A stretch of 64,000 bases of DNA, from contig JANQGX010000016.1 in NCBI GenBank assembly GCA_028282885.1, positions 203,790-267,789 on the forward strand, written 5' to 3'. Position numbers and translations under genes: made by a program. Under the pieces are notes generated by a model that worked only from the letters and a program-made list of their open reading frames with translations, had not been told where the DNA came from and did no database searches. The DNA is from SAR324 cluster bacterium (GTDB lineage Bacteria > SAR324 > XYD2-FULL-50-16). This document shows positions 43,524 to 53,508 of this stretch, piece by piece. Each line of letters begins with the position of its first letter. Position 1 is the stretch's first letter.

Positions 43524-45491
43524 TTAACTCTTCGTAAGATCGTTGTGTCTCTTGATAATGGTATCCACAACAGTCGGATCGGCCAAGGTGGAGGTATCCC
43601 CCAATTGATCAAATTCATCAGCCGCAATTTTCCTGAGAATCCTCCTCATGATCTTACCCGATCTGGTTTTCGGAAGTGCAGAGGAAAAATGGATGATATC
43701 GGGTGTTGCAATGGGGCCTATCTCTTTACGGACATGTGAAATCAAATCAGAAACCAACTTCTCCGACTCCTCGGTGCCGATATTAAGGGTCACATAGGCA
43801 TAAATCCCTTCACCTTTGACTGAGTGAGGGTATCCGATTACAGCCGCTTCTGCCACTACCGGATGACTGACCAATGAGCTTTCTACTTCCGCTGTACCCA
43901 GTCGGTGTCCGGACACGTTGATAACGTCATCCACCCTGCCCGTTATCCAGTAATATCCATCTTCATCCCGCTTGCAGCCATCACCGGAAAAATAAAATCC
44001 GTCGAACATTTGAAAGTAGGTCTCTTCGAATCTCCTGTGATTTCCGAAAACCGTTCTCATCTGCCCCGGCCATGGTTCCTTTATCACCAGCAATCCATTG
44101 GCAACTCCTTCAATCTCCTGGCCCTGTTCATTGATTATCGCAGGTTTTACCCCGAAAAACGGCAGAGTGGCTGAACCGGGCTTCTGATCTATCGCGTAGG
44201 GCAAGGCGGTGATCAACACACCACCGGTCTCGGTTTGCCACCAGGTATCGACAATTGGACAGCGCTCTTTACCGATATTCCTGAAATACCACATCCAAGC
44301 TTCAGGATTGATGGGTTCGCCCACAGTTCCGAGGATCCGGAGGCTGCCCAAATCCTTTTCTGCTGCCCACTTCTCTCCCTGTGCCATCAAGGCTCGAATG
44401 GCTGTTGGGGCTGTGTAAAACTGATTGACCTTCCACTTGTCAACCACATCCCAGAACCGGCCCGGATCGGGATAGGTGGGAATTCCCTCAAACATCAGGG
44501 AGGTTGCCCCTTGGGAAAGCGGCCCGTACACGATATAGCTGTGTCCTGTCACCCATCCGATATCTGCGGTACACCAATAAATATCATCCTCCCGGTAATC
44601 AAATATGTAGCGAAAAGTGGTACCGGTGTAGACCATATATCCCCCGACATTGTGCTGAACACCTTTGGGCTTGCCGGTTGAACCGGAAGTATAGAGAATA
44701 AAAAGCGGATCTTCGGAGTCCATCCATTCAACAGGGCAGTCGACTGAAGCAGACTCCATCGCTTCGTGCCACCAGATATCCCGTGGTAAATTCATCGTAA
44801 CCGGGCTGTTCGTTCGTTGTACCACAAAACAATTTTGGACCTGGTGACCATTTCTTTCGCAAATGCCCATGGCTGTATCTGCACTCTCCTTCAGGGGAAC
44901 TGCCTTCGCCCCTCTCATGGCGCCATCCGAGGTTATCAGAGCCTTGCAATGACTGTCCAGGATTCGATCGGAAAGGGCCTCTGCCGAAAAACCACCAAAA
45001 ACGATGCTATGTATGGCACCGATTCTGGCAACCGCCATCATGGCAATTGCCAGTTCCGGAATCATCGGCATATAGATCGCAACCCGATCTCCTTTGGTTA
45101 TGCCGTTTGCTTTTAGCACATTTGCAAATTGACAGACCTGACGATGTAATTCCTTGTAGGTAAAGGTATTATGTTCACCTGGCTCATTTCCTTCCCAGAT
45201 TATAGCCGTCTTTTCTCCTCTCTCTTCCAAATGTCGATCAAGGCAGTTATAGGTGATATTGGTTCGAGCCCCTTTAAACCATTCAATATGGATAGGACCC
45301 CGCGAGACGGAATAGTTGAAATCGCATACCCTGTCCCAGGACTTCTCCCAATGAAAATCTGCAGCCATTTCTGACCAGAATCCGTCGGGATCTTTGATAG
45401 ATCGCTCATAAAGCGCACTATATTCATCAATGGATTTTACCAGGGCCTTTTCACGGTCGGCATCTCCAGCTCGAAACTTGAATTCACTCAT
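43524..45491 (-). CDS. acs: acetyl-CoA synthetase
   Basis: 655 residues, the usual Acs length. Converts acetate, ATP and CoA to acetyl-CoA via acetyl-AMP. Motifs: [32 protein letters not shown] (P-loop), [17 protein letters not shown], the acetate-pocket Trp in [29 protein letters not shown] and the acetylatable Lys in [23 protein letters not shown] precedes the ATG at good spacing. It is flanked by two 7TM-type kinases; with the long-chain ligase at 17.9-19.7 kb it shows the cell can activate both acetate and fatty acids. Confidence 0.96.
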   Translation of the reverse strand: MSEFKFRAGDADREKALVKSIDEYSALYERSIKDPDGFWSEMAADFHWEKSWDRVCDFNYSVSRGPIHIEWFKGARTNITYNCLDRHLEERGEKTAIIWEGNEPGEHNTFTYKELHRQVCQFANVLKANGITKGDRVAIYMPMIPELAIAMMAVARIGAIHSIVFGGFSAEALSDRILDSHCKALITSDGAMRGAKAVPLKESADTAMGICERNGHQVQNCFVVQRTNSPVTMNLPRDIWWHEAMESASVDCPVEWMDSEDPLFILYTSGSTGKPKGVQHNVGGYMVYTGTTFRYIFDYREDDIYWCTADIGWVTGHSYIVYGPLSQGATSLMFEGIPTYPDPGRFWDVVDKWKVNQFYTAPTAIRALMAQGEKWAAEKDLGSLRILGTVGEPINPEAWMWYFRNIGKERCPIVDTWWQTETGGVLITALPYAIDQKPGSATLPFFGVKPAIINEQGQEIEGVANGLLVIKEPWPGQMRTVFGNHRRFEETYFQMFDGFYFSGDGCKRDEDGYYWITGRVDDVINVSGHRLGTAEVESSLVSHPVVAEAAVIGYPHSVKGEGIYAYVTLNIGTEESEKLVSDLISHVRKEIGPIATPDIIHFSSALPKTRSGKIMRRILRKIAADEFDQLGDTSTLADPTVVDTIIKRHNDLTKS

Positions 45492-45622
45492 GATATCTCC
45501 TCAAATCGCAAACCTGTTAGTTATCAAATCCACTTTTCAGATCTGCTTTCTATATCACAAATGGGTTGCCTAAAAAAGCGTTTTTTTGTTTTCGGCGATT
45601 TGAGGTGAGGTGGGGTCCTGAC

Positions 45623-48436
45623 TTAGCTTACAAGGGGAATGTTGATGGTGAATGAGGTTCCTTTCCCGAAACGGGTATCCACCGATATGTTGCCTCCAAT
45701 CTCTTCAACAGCGGATTTAACGGTACCCATGCCCACTCCTCGCCCTGATATGCTGGATACCTGTTTGACTGTCGAAAAACCGGGTGCAAAAATCAATTGC
45801 AATACCTGCTCTTCTGACAAGGATTCAACCTCATCTGTTGTAACAATCTCTTTTTCCACGGCCATCTTTTTTATCTGGTCAGAATCCATTCCCTGGCCAT
45901 CATCCGCAATTGACAGGGTCAACAGGTTTTCATCTGCCAGGGCTTCGATTCTCAGGTTTCCTGTCAGGGGTTTACCGGCAAGGGATCTGATCACCGGCTC
46001 TTCAAGCCCGTGATCAATGCAGTTCCGCACCAAATGCACGAGGTTGACCAACAGTTCCTCGAACTTTTTCATATCCACTTCAACATCGGTACCGGAAAGC
46101 TCAACCCGGACTTCCTTCTCCAGTTTCAACGCCAGTTCTTCGGCTATTTTTCGATAGCGCCTGAAAACGGGGGCAACTGCCTGCCGGCTGACAATATCGA
46201 GTTTTTCGTCCAGTTGCTTGTGTTGATCCGGGGTGACAATATCCTGAAGGAATGACTTCAACTGTTCGAACTTGGATTCGGCAATTTGATAAATCCTCTC
46301 CTGTGAGTTCAATTCATCTTCCGGCAGGACTTCGTTGAACTCACGTAGTATCCCGTCAAAGGTACCTTCCATCTCCCTGGTTTGGAGAATAAGACTCCGC
46401 TTCGACTCGGCATCCAAACGCTCACTGCCGTTTCGAAATGCGTCCAATTTTGCTTCGATTTCATGTGCCATTTCTGAAATACGTATCAGCGCAAAACTCC
46501 CGGCTTCTCCCTTGATGGTATGAAAGGTACTGAACAGCGCGTCGAGATCGAACTGTTCCAAATCCAGACCTAGAAGTTCATACAGGAGCTGAAACCGCTT
46601 CCGCATGTCGTTGGCAAATTCAATGAACCCGGCTTTATCAATGGCGATTTTAACAATCACCTCTTTTCGCTCTTCGTCTCTCTTCAGTTGTTCCGAAAGC
46701 TCCCTTTCGGTGGTAATATCGGTCAGGATCAACATAATCCGATAACCCGCATCCACTTCTGTGGGAGGAATGACACGATACTCCAGTTTCAGGGCTCTCC
46801 CTTCAACGATTAACTCTGATGGGAGAATTTCATTGAACATTTCAATGGATGAGACGCCATCGAAGACCAGGTTCAGCAATTCTCTGATAGTGGATTCATC
46901 GTGTTTGGCTAAAGAGGAGGAGAGTAGTTCCAGAACGTTTTTCCGCTCAATGGAGCCGGGGAAAAACGTTTGGCAAGCCTTTGAATAAAATGGTTCTATT
47001 CTGTAATCCGATCCGAATGTCAAAAACCCCTGTCCCGTGTTGTCGAGAAGTCTTTTGATGGATTCGGTTCTTTCGATAACATTATACTCCAATTGCTCCT
47101 TATGCTCTTCCAGCTCGATGTTCTTCCGGTAGAGCTCCTTTGACTTCAATCCTAACTCCATCCCCAGAGTCTCAACTCGTTGAAAAGTTCGTGAAAAACG
47201 CGACGATAGCAAGTAAGCCTGGGACAGAATAAAGGCGAACACGCCAAAGGAGACCCAGGGACCGGTGCTGACAATTTCCAGGGCATAGAAAATATCGTTC
47301 ACGGTGGTCAGAACCAGAACAATGAATCCCGCCAGGAAAGTCAGGGCACCATCCTCTTTTCGTAACACGGAGACGATGATGATAAAGAGCAAAAACAGAA
47401 TAATAGCAAGGACAAAAATCTGGTAATAAAACAAGGATTCGCTTCCGATCCTCACCGGCAAGATCACGACAAAGGCTGCAGCCGCCAGGCTTGCCAGTTG
47501 AATGATTCGCAAAACGGGTCGGAAAAAATAGGTGGGGTATAAACCGCTGATAAACATCGAAAACGTGGGAACTGCCAAGTAGAAGGTCAGGATTTCAATC
47601 TTGACGGCCACCGTCCAGGACAGGTCGGGTAAAAGGTACACCAGGTATCGTTCCCCCGTCAGCAAAGTCCTGAGAGCGATTAGCAGACAGAAGACGCCGA
47701 ATAAAAGCTCTGATAACTCTTTGCGCCTCACCGCGTACAGTCCCAAATGATAAAGACCGATAACAAAAATAGCACCAAAAAGCACAAATTCCAGGGAGAA
47801 TTGCCTGGTTTTTTTGTCCAGGATCTGTTCAATATCTCCAAGGAAAAATTCTCCCCTGATTCCGCCTTCCCTGTCGTGAAAGTTGGAAACATGAATCACG
47901 ATATCCAGTATATCGGAATCAGGTTGAAAACTGGCCACCATCGGTACAAGGCGGGGAACGGTTGAATCGACATCTTCTCCCGGCTTACCGGCTTCTATCA
48001 AACGGGTTCCATTTACAAATACCGTTCCGGCAGTATTGATATCTCCTGTTTTCAACCCGAGGATGCCATTTGAAGGAGGTAGAAAAACCCTGAGCCTGTA
48101 GGTTGCAAATCCGAGCCCCGAAGGATGTGCGCCGTTAAGATCAATAACTCCCCAGGAGCCGGGCAGTTTGGCAACTGCGGGAGCTGTTCCGGGTGTGGTT
48201 TTCAGTAAAGATTCGGGGGAGACATGCCGATTCCAAAAAAAATCCCATTCTCCATTAAGAACAACCGGACCCATATCCGAAAAGTTCCATTGCCTCAAAT
48301 CCAGTATACCCCCGCTTGCCGGAGATTGCTTCCGATATTCCTGGGATAAGGCCGATAGGGGGATCAGGCACCATAGAACGATGATTAGCTTCCGTAAGAA
48401 ATATGATATCCGTTTTAGCAGACCTGATCGATTCAT
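45623..48436 (-). CDS. 7TM-type sensor with PAS, Hpt and CheA-like kinase output
   Basis: 937 residues. A signal segment (about 12-32) leads to the same jelly-roll-like periplasmic domain as the two other 7TM kinases (GILDLRQWNFSDMGPVVLNG, GEWDFFW, FATYRLRV) and seven membrane helices (about 220-400). After a coiled coil comes a PAS-like region (about 450-590), then an Hpt domain with FHTIKGEAG (His639). Next is a CheA-type ATPase: LVHLVRNCIDHGLEEP, ADDGQGMD, SGRGVGMGTVKS and GKGTSFTINIPL. CheA-like use of an Hpt histidine in place of HisKA is unusual for this sensor type. There is no receiver; the phosphate acceptor must be elsewhere. A strong leader-side hairpin lies upstream at 48603-48631. 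Confidence 0.9.
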   Translation of the reverse strand: MNRSGLLKRISYFLRKLIIVLWCLIPLSALSQEYRKQSPASGGILDLRQWNFSDMGPVVLNGEWDFFWNRHVSPESLLKTTPGTAPAVAKLPGSWGVIDLNGAHPSGLGFATYRLRVFLPPSNGILGLKTGDINTAGTVFVNGTRLIEAGKPGEDVDSTVPRLVPMVASFQPDSDILDIVIHVSNFHDREGGIRGEFFLGDIEQILDKKTRQFSLEFVLFGAIFVIGLYHLGLYAVRRKELSELLFGVFCLLIALRTLLTGERYLVYLLPDLSWTVAVKIEILTFYLAVPTFSMFISGLYPTYFFRPVLRIIQLASLAAAAFVVILPVRIGSESLFYYQIFVLAIILFLLFIIIVSVLRKEDGALTFLAGFIVLVLTTVNDIFYALEIVSTGPWVSFGVFAFILSQAYLLSSRFSRTFQRVETLGMELGLKSKELYRKNIELEEHKEQLEYNVIERTESIKRLLDNTGQGFLTFGSDYRIEPFYSKACQTFFPGSIERKNVLELLSSSLAKHDESTIRELLNLVFDGVSSIEMFNEILPSELIVEGRALKLEYRVIPPTEVDAGYRIMLILTDITTERELSEQLKRDEERKEVIVKIAIDKAGFIEFANDMRKRFQLLYELLGLDLEQFDLDALFSTFHTIKGEAGSFALIRISEMAHEIEAKLDAFRNGSERLDAESKRSLILQTREMEGTFDGILREFNEVLPEDELNSQERIYQIAESKFEQLKSFLQDIVTPDQHKQLDEKLDIVSRQAVAPVFRRYRKIAEELALKLEKEVRVELSGTDVEVDMKKFEELLVNLVHLVRNCIDHGLEEPVIRSLAGKPLTGNLRIEALADENLLTLSIADDGQGMDSDQIKKMAVEKEIVTTDEVESLSEEQVLQLIFAPGFSTVKQVSSISGRGVGMGTVKSAVEEIGGNISVDTRFGKGTSFTINIPLVS

Positions 48437-48602
48437 TAGCCAGCCGTATGCGTATAAAAGGAAAAACCTCGGGTTGGGAAGGTTGTCCGGAATACGGGTC
48501 GATTGAAATGATTAGGAAAGCTTAACACAATTCGGGCAGGATTCACAACTGATAACCATGCCGTCAGGCAAACAGTGAGGATTTACGGGTTATCGGATGA
48601 AA

Positions 48603-48631
48603 AGATCATGAAAGCTGGAGTTTCATGATCT
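48603..48631 (-). terminator. 11-bp perfect hairpin followed by T-rich stretch
   Basis: AGATCATGAAA (48603-48613) / TTTCATGATCT (48621-48631) with a 7-nt loop. On the minus strand it is 38 bp past the stop of the 92-residue gene and is followed by TTTC, as expected for an intrinsic terminator, though the stem is AT-rich. Confidence 0.5.
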
Positions 48632-48668
48632 GAAATCGGTACGTGAACGGGGATAGCCAGGATCTCCT

Positions 48669-48947
48669 TCAAACCAAACCAACGGTGATTGGTACAGAAC
48701 CCATCTCTTCAGTCACGCAGTGCACAGTACCTGATATATTGCTTCCGTACTTTTTACCCGGTCTTGGATTTTTGAAACTGCGGGTTTTTCGCCATTGATG
48801 TCTGATAACCAGGGGTTTCACATAAAACTCTTCGAAACATTTGTCGCGAAAAGTGACCGAATCAACGTGACCGTCACAAATAAATTTAAGGGATTCGCCA
48901 CTTTGATCCAGGCACTCATATATATTAAATCGTTCAGGTGTTTTCAT
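48669..48947 (-). CDS. small protein of unknown function, 92 aa
   Basis: Soluble, with Cys residues spread along the chain (YECLD, FICDG, DKCFEEF, VHCVT) and several His. The middle is basic. AGGGA lies 5 nt before the ATG, supporting a real gene. No family recognised. The upstream region carries three related 8-9-bp boxes and the downstream side an 11-bp hairpin, suggesting an independently regulated single gene. Confidence 0.55.
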   Translation of the reverse strand: MKTPERFNIYECLDQSGESLKFICDGHVDSVTFRDKCFEEFYVKPLVIRHQWRKTRSFKNPRPGKKYGSNISGTVHCVTEEMGSVPITVGLV

Positions 48948-49326
48948 ATCAGTCCCTATATTTTTTTAAACGGCTATCAGAATCGATCCGTAGCAGTACA
49001 TAAAAAGTAGAGTATGTTTACCTTTGGTAGTGAACATATGTCTACTTTAGTGAACATGCTTTTCCTTGTCAATAGAAAATAACAAACATAAAATTACTGA
49101 ATAATTACAAATTGATAATCCATGTAATTAGATTAACTCAAACCATTCGGAAGCGAATCAAGTGAACAAAATCGAAACTTAAAGCAATAAACCAACCGAG
49201 TCTCGACTTGCAAATTCCCCGTTTGGGATGATGATACAGATCGGACCCCATCGAACTGAAACTCCATTGAACCGCTCGGATTGGATTTTTACCCATTCCG
49301 ATCAAAATGCTTGCCAACACTATTAA
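48948..49326. other. AT-rich intergenic region with repeated AGTGAACAT boxes
   Basis: Carries the box cluster at 49014-49057. The rest is AT-rich without clear genes. It is bounded on the right by the decayed membrane-protein gene. Confidence 0.4.
49014..49057. promoter_or_regulatory. three related boxes: ATGTTTAC and two AGTGAACAT
   Basis: AGTGAACAT occurs at 49029-49037 and 49049-49057, 20 bp apart (two helix turns). An inverted copy with one mismatch (ATGTTTAC, 49014-49021) lies beside the first. The cluster begins 67 bp upstream of the 92-residue gene and looks like an operator. Confidence 0.4.
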
Positions 49327-49699
49327 AGCCGACACCTTGTCCCCACAAAACACCATTGGAAAGCTGCTGCCTTATTTGTGATACTTGCCGGGGTGGGAAT
49401 TTCGTTGATGACCGAAAAAGCACGATCCGGGGCATCCGGTCGTCCCTTGTCCTATTATCGAAAATCACTGATAAAACGAGCTTTTGCTCCTGACTATCGT
49501 TGGACTTTCCTACTCTCACATCTGGCCGGCTGATATTCTGCATTTTTACGGTTTCTGTATCGGGTTGGTCGCTCTTTTTCTGACAGTGAATGATCGTATC
49601 CTGCTGCTGACTGCCACTATCCCGGTTCTGGCGTTCGTTCTGCTCCTGCTTGTTTTCGATTATGACGAAATGGTTTCAATATCTCAGCCCTTGATTTAG
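49327..49699 (+). pseudogene. frameshifted remnant of a multi-pass membrane protein (DUF1624/DUF418-like)
   Basis: Two frames together read like one protein. Frame 1 (49327 to about 49482) gives KAAALFVILAGVGISLMTEK and SYYRKSLIKRAF. Frame 2 (from 49484) continues LLLTIVGLSYSHIWPADILHFYGFCIGL plus two more hydrophobic stretches. The A-G-V-G-I-S-L segment, the R-K-x-L-I-K-R-A loop and W-P-A-D-I-L-H-F-Y-G resemble the heparan-acetyltransferase-like DUF1624/DUF418 membrane family. A one-base shift near 49482 breaks it, the N-terminus is missing and the frame stops at 49699, so this is a decayed fragment. The family assignment is by eye. Confidence 0.5.
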
Positions 49700-49824
49700 G
49701 TTTTCTTCCCTTTACATTCGTGATACAAAGACGGTATGTCTACACCTGCAGGTAGATCAGCAGCGCCTCTCTGTCTGTGAGCCATAATCTACCACGCTCA
49801 TGTTAGGTTGCATGAAAAAACGAT

Positions 49825-50481
49825 ATGAAGAATGTTATTATCACCGGTGGAACAGGGATGGTGGGAAGTCTTGTTCTGAGAACCTGTCTGGAGAGAGATG
49901 ATGTCGAGAAGATTACCCTGATCGGGCGGAAGAAAACCGGAACTCAACACCCCAAAGTCGAAGAGATTGTTCACCATGACTTCCTGGATTTTTCCGGAAT
50001 AGTCGATCATTTCAGAAACCAGGATGTTTGTTTTTATTGCATAGGCGCTTATACCGGTTCGGTAAGCAGGGAGGTGTTCAGTGAAATTACCGTTCTTTAT
50101 ACAAATGCTTTTGCCGAGACTATCAGACTATATAACGACAATACCAGTTTTTGCTTACTTAGTGGTCGGGGTGCCGACCTCTCGGGGCAAAGCAAGATAA
50201 TGTTTGCCAGGGAGAAAGGCAAAGCCGAAAAGCTGCTTATCGGTCTGAGCTTCGCGCAGCTTTACCTGTTCAGGCCGGGATATATCTACCCCGTCTCGCC
50301 GCGCAAGGAGCCAAACCTGGGTTATCATGTCGTGAGACTGCTTTATAAGCCTGTACTTTCCAGACTTCTTCCCAAATTTGGAGTTACTTCAGAGCAACTG
50401 GCAAAAGCAATGGTTAAAATCGGATTGGATGGGGGAAAGCAAATGGTTTATGAGAACAGTGCCATCAGGGATATCCTATGA
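49825..50481 (+). CDS. atypical short-chain dehydrogenase / NAD(P)-binding protein (HTATIP2/NmrA-like)
   Basis: 218 residues. The N-terminus MKNVIITGGTGMVGSLVLRT has the G-G-T-G-x-x-G dinucleotide-binding loop of atypical SDRs. Later come VCFYCIGAYTGS, the LLSGRGAD segment in place of the usual catalytic Ser region, and FRPGYIYPV, which matches the oxidoreductase HTATIP2-like group (L-R-P-G). A canonical YxxxK is not evident, so an active dehydrogenase is uncertain. It may bind NADPH as a sensor or a reductase. Stands alone between the decayed gene and the PAS kinase. Confidence 0.8.
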   Translation: MKNVIITGGTGMVGSLVLRTCLERDDVEKITLIGRKKTGTQHPKVEEIVHHDFLDFSGIVDHFRNQDVCFYCIGAYTGSVSREVFSEITVLYTNAFAETIRLYNDNTSFCLLSGRGADLSGQSKIMFAREKGKAEKLLIGLSFAQLYLFRPGYIYPVSPRKEPNLGYHVVRLLYKPVLSRLLPKFGVTSEQLAKAMVKIGLDGGKQMVYENSAIRDIL

Positions 50482-50710
50482 TTTCAGGTTGATTTATATC
50501 GCTTTGTCCCCCCGGCTGATTTATTTGCGGCTTATATCCGCATCTTTCCGCAGGTTTCAAGGTTGTCTGCCTGATCAAAAAATGCCAATGATTCCGGTAA
50601 CGAATTTCCCGTTTTCATTTTAATATTGAAATGAGAATACAAGCGTTTTATGATATCCCCTGAATATTCTGACCCACCCCAGCTACGGGCTTTTACCAGG
50701 AGCGAATCAG

Positions 50711-53299
50711 ATGTTGGACAGCAACGATCGACCGCAAAATTCAGATCAAATAATCAAGGATCTTGAGATTAAACTGGCTCTCGCAGAGAAGAAACGAGCT
50801 GAACTTGCGCAACGCTGCCAACAACTTGAAGCAGATAACAGGGAAAAAACGCTCATCGAAAACCGGCTTCGGGCCCAACAACTGCAAATTCTCGGTGCTC
50901 TGGAAACCACAGAGCAGGGTATCTGGGTCTGGAATATCGAGGACGATCTGTATCTGCTCGACAACAAATGGCTGACTATTTTTGGTTATGAGCCGGGTGA
51001 GGTTCATTACTGCATTGACTGGTGGCTTAACAATATGCATTCCGATGACCACCAGGTCTTTGAAGAGACACTCAACCGGTTTCTTTCCGGTACCTCCGCC
51101 CATTATGAATTTGAATATCGTCTAAAAGCCAAGGATGGAACCTGGCGATGGGTTGTTGTAACCGGGATTATTTCCGAGTTTGATAGTTCCGGTGAAATGA
51201 TCAGAATGGTCGGGACTCACCGGCATATCACCAGGCATAAAGAGGCGGAAGCCAAACTCAAAGAGACCGAGGAGCGATATAAATCTCTTTTTGAACGCTC
51301 CAGAGATGCCGTCTTTATTCACGACTATGACGGGATTCTGATCGATGCCAACCGTGCCAGCCTGGAGCTTACAGGATATGATGCGGATGAAATGACCTCT
51401 ATCGATCTTTCCAAGATTCTCGATCGGTCCAGCCTGCCCATGGCAAAAGCGGTCACCCGGGATATATTCAAATCAGAATCCTTCAGTGACATGGAAGAGT
51501 TGACCATCATTGATAAAAAAGGGAGAAAACACTGGTTGGAGGTTCAAAGATCCTTAATCTACAAAGACAAAAAACCCTGTGCCATCCAGGGGATCGCCAG
51601 GGATGTTACCCGACGCAAACTCGGCGACAAACAACTAAAAGAGGCCAATTCGCTTCTCTCTTCCCTGATTCAGAGTCCGGCAGATATCGTAATCTATTCT
51701 TTAGACAAGTATTGCCGTTACACCAGTTTTAACGAAGTTCATGCCCAAGAGATTCAAAAGACCCTGGGCAAGGAGATCCGAATCGGCGATTGTATATTGG
51801 ATATTCTGCCGGATGAAAATGGCAGAAACCAGGCCCGTGAGAATTTTCAAAGCGCATTGAAAGGTGAAAGCAAGTCCGCTATCGAAAAAACGGATACACT
51901 CGGGAACAGCAACTGGTTCCAGACCTCCTTTAACCCTATTACGGAAGAGAATGGCAATATCATCGGTGTGACGGTTTTTGCAGTCAATATCACCAAAAGA
52001 ATGCTGATCCAGGAGGAGTTGCGGCAAAGCGAAGAGACTTTCCGCGCCCTGGCGGAAAATTCACCCGACATCATTATCAGGTTGAACAAAGACCTTAGAT
52101 ACGTTTATGTCAATCCTGCCTTTGAGCATGTTTCCGCACTTCACTATTCGGATGTGATCGGCAAAATGACAACCGAACTGGATTTCAATTGGGACTCCTT
52201 TTCCAACCTGAATAAGAAATGCAGACAGGTTTTTCGCACCAAACGGGCGCAATCCATGGAATTTACCCTTGAGCAGCGCCGCAAAACGCGTCAGTTCCAG
52301 GCCAGAATGGTACCGGAAACAGACGACCAGGGGAATGTCGAATTCATACTCTGTGTCATCGGGGATATTACCGATATCAAGAAAGCGGAAAAGAAGCTGA
52401 AGCAAGCCCATGACGAGTTGGAAGAACGCGTGGACCAGAGAACCTATGAATTGACAATTGCCAACCTTCATCTTCAGCAGGAGATCATCAACAGAAAACA
52501 AACGGAACAAAAACTGATTTATGCCAAAGATCAGGCCGTAATTGCCAACCAGGCAAAAAGTGAGTTTCTGGCTAACATCTCGCATGAGTTACGGACCCCA
52601 ATGCACCACATAATCAACTATTCCAAATTCGGAATCCAGAAAATCGAAACATCAAAAGATAAGTTACTCCATTATTTCTCCCAAATAAGGGTGACCAGTA
52701 ACAAATTAATGGTGCTTCTGAACGATCTCCTGGACCTGTCCAAGCTGGAATCGGGGCAGCAGGACTACAGTATGAAAAAGAACAATCTCAAGGAAATTGT
52801 AAATGGTTGCGTATCAGAACTGGAGTGTCTTGCGGTTGAAAAAGAAATGCGGATTATCGTGGAACCGTCTGAATTGAATCTCAACCTGGAATGCGATGCC
52901 TTTAAGATCGAGCAGGTCATCAGCAACTTGCTCTCCAATTCCATCAAGTACAGTCCCAAGGGAAAGCAGGTCACCGTCTCTTTCCAGGAAGACAAAATGG
53001 GTGTTCGGGAAAGCTTTGTCACGGCAATTAGAACCATTGTTCTCGATGAAGGGGTAGGAATACCGGTGAATGAGATCAATATGATATTCGATAAGTTTTA
53101 TCAAAGCAGCAGAACCAAGACCGGAGCTGGCGGAACCGGGTTGGGGTTGGCCATCTCACGCAAGATAATCGAAGATCATCATGGCGTGATCTGGGCCAGT
53201 AATGCTCCTGAAAAAGGAGCTAAGTTCAGCTTTATGATTCCCATTGACCAGTCATATTTTGCATCCTCGCATCAAAGTTCCAACAGTATCTCCCATTAG
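50711..53299 (+). CDS. cytoplasmic PAS-PAS-PAS-PAS histidine kinase
   Basis: 862 residues, no membrane segment. An N-terminal coiled coil (about 10-65) is followed by four PAS/PAC units (about 68-185, 190-310, 315-440 and 445-565). The first has the PAS_3-type RWVVVTGIISEFDSSGE-like PAC end; each later PAS starts with the S-x-x-x-x-x-L-x-E/Q-x-S/N-P/R-D pattern. A second coiled coil leads to the kinase: LANISHELRTPMHH (His625), N-box SNLLSNSIKYSPKG, DEGVGI and GGTGLGLAI. It has no receiver, so it should phosphorylate a separate response regulator, none of which lies nearby. AGGAG lies before the ATG. Sensed signals are unknown. Confidence 0.93.
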   Translation: MLDSNDRPQNSDQIIKDLEIKLALAEKKRAELAQRCQQLEADNREKTLIENRLRAQQLQILGALETTEQGIWVWNIEDDLYLLDNKWLTIFGYEPGEVHYCIDWWLNNMHSDDHQVFEETLNRFLSGTSAHYEFEYRLKAKDGTWRWVVVTGIISEFDSSGEMIRMVGTHRHITRHKEAEAKLKETEERYKSLFERSRDAVFIHDYDGILIDANRASLELTGYDADEMTSIDLSKILDRSSLPMAKAVTRDIFKSESFSDMEELTIIDKKGRKHWLEVQRSLIYKDKKPCAIQGIARDVTRRKLGDKQLKEANSLLSSLIQSPADIVIYSLDKYCRYTSFNEVHAQEIQKTLGKEIRIGDCILDILPDENGRNQARENFQSALKGESKSAIEKTDTLGNSNWFQTSFNPITEENGNIIGVTVFAVNITKRMLIQEELRQSEETFRALAENSPDIIIRLNKDLRYVYVNPAFEHVSALHYSDVIGKMTTELDFNWDSFSNLNKKCRQVFRTKRAQSMEFTLEQRRKTRQFQARMVPETDDQGNVEFILCVIGDITDIKKAEKKLKQAHDELEERVDQRTYELTIANLHLQQEIINRKQTEQKLIYAKDQAVIANQAKSEFLANISHELRTPMHHIINYSKFGIQKIETSKDKLLHYFSQIRVTSNKLMVLLNDLLDLSKLESGQQDYSMKKNNLKEIVNGCVSELECLAVEKEMRIIVEPSELNLNLECDAFKIEQVISNLLSNSIKYSPKGKQVTVSFQEDKMGVRESFVTAIRTIVLDEGVGIPVNEINMIFDKFYQSSRTKTGAGGTGLGLAISRKIIEDHHGVIWASNAPEKGAKFSFMIPIDQSYFASSHQSSNSISH

Positions 53300-53508
53300 A
53301 GTTCCTCGCCATCGATCAAAACAGTTAAAAACTTCCGTTTATCAACGCTACGCTGCCATCCGTCATCGCACTTGCCGGATTGATGCGGGGAAGGTTAAAA
53401 TTGCCTTACTTTTTGACTAGAGCCTGATGGAACCAGATTGTAATCCGACTGGGGAGTCGCAACCAAATAACAAACCATTTTTCCGGCCTACCAATCAATC
53501 GAGTCCCG

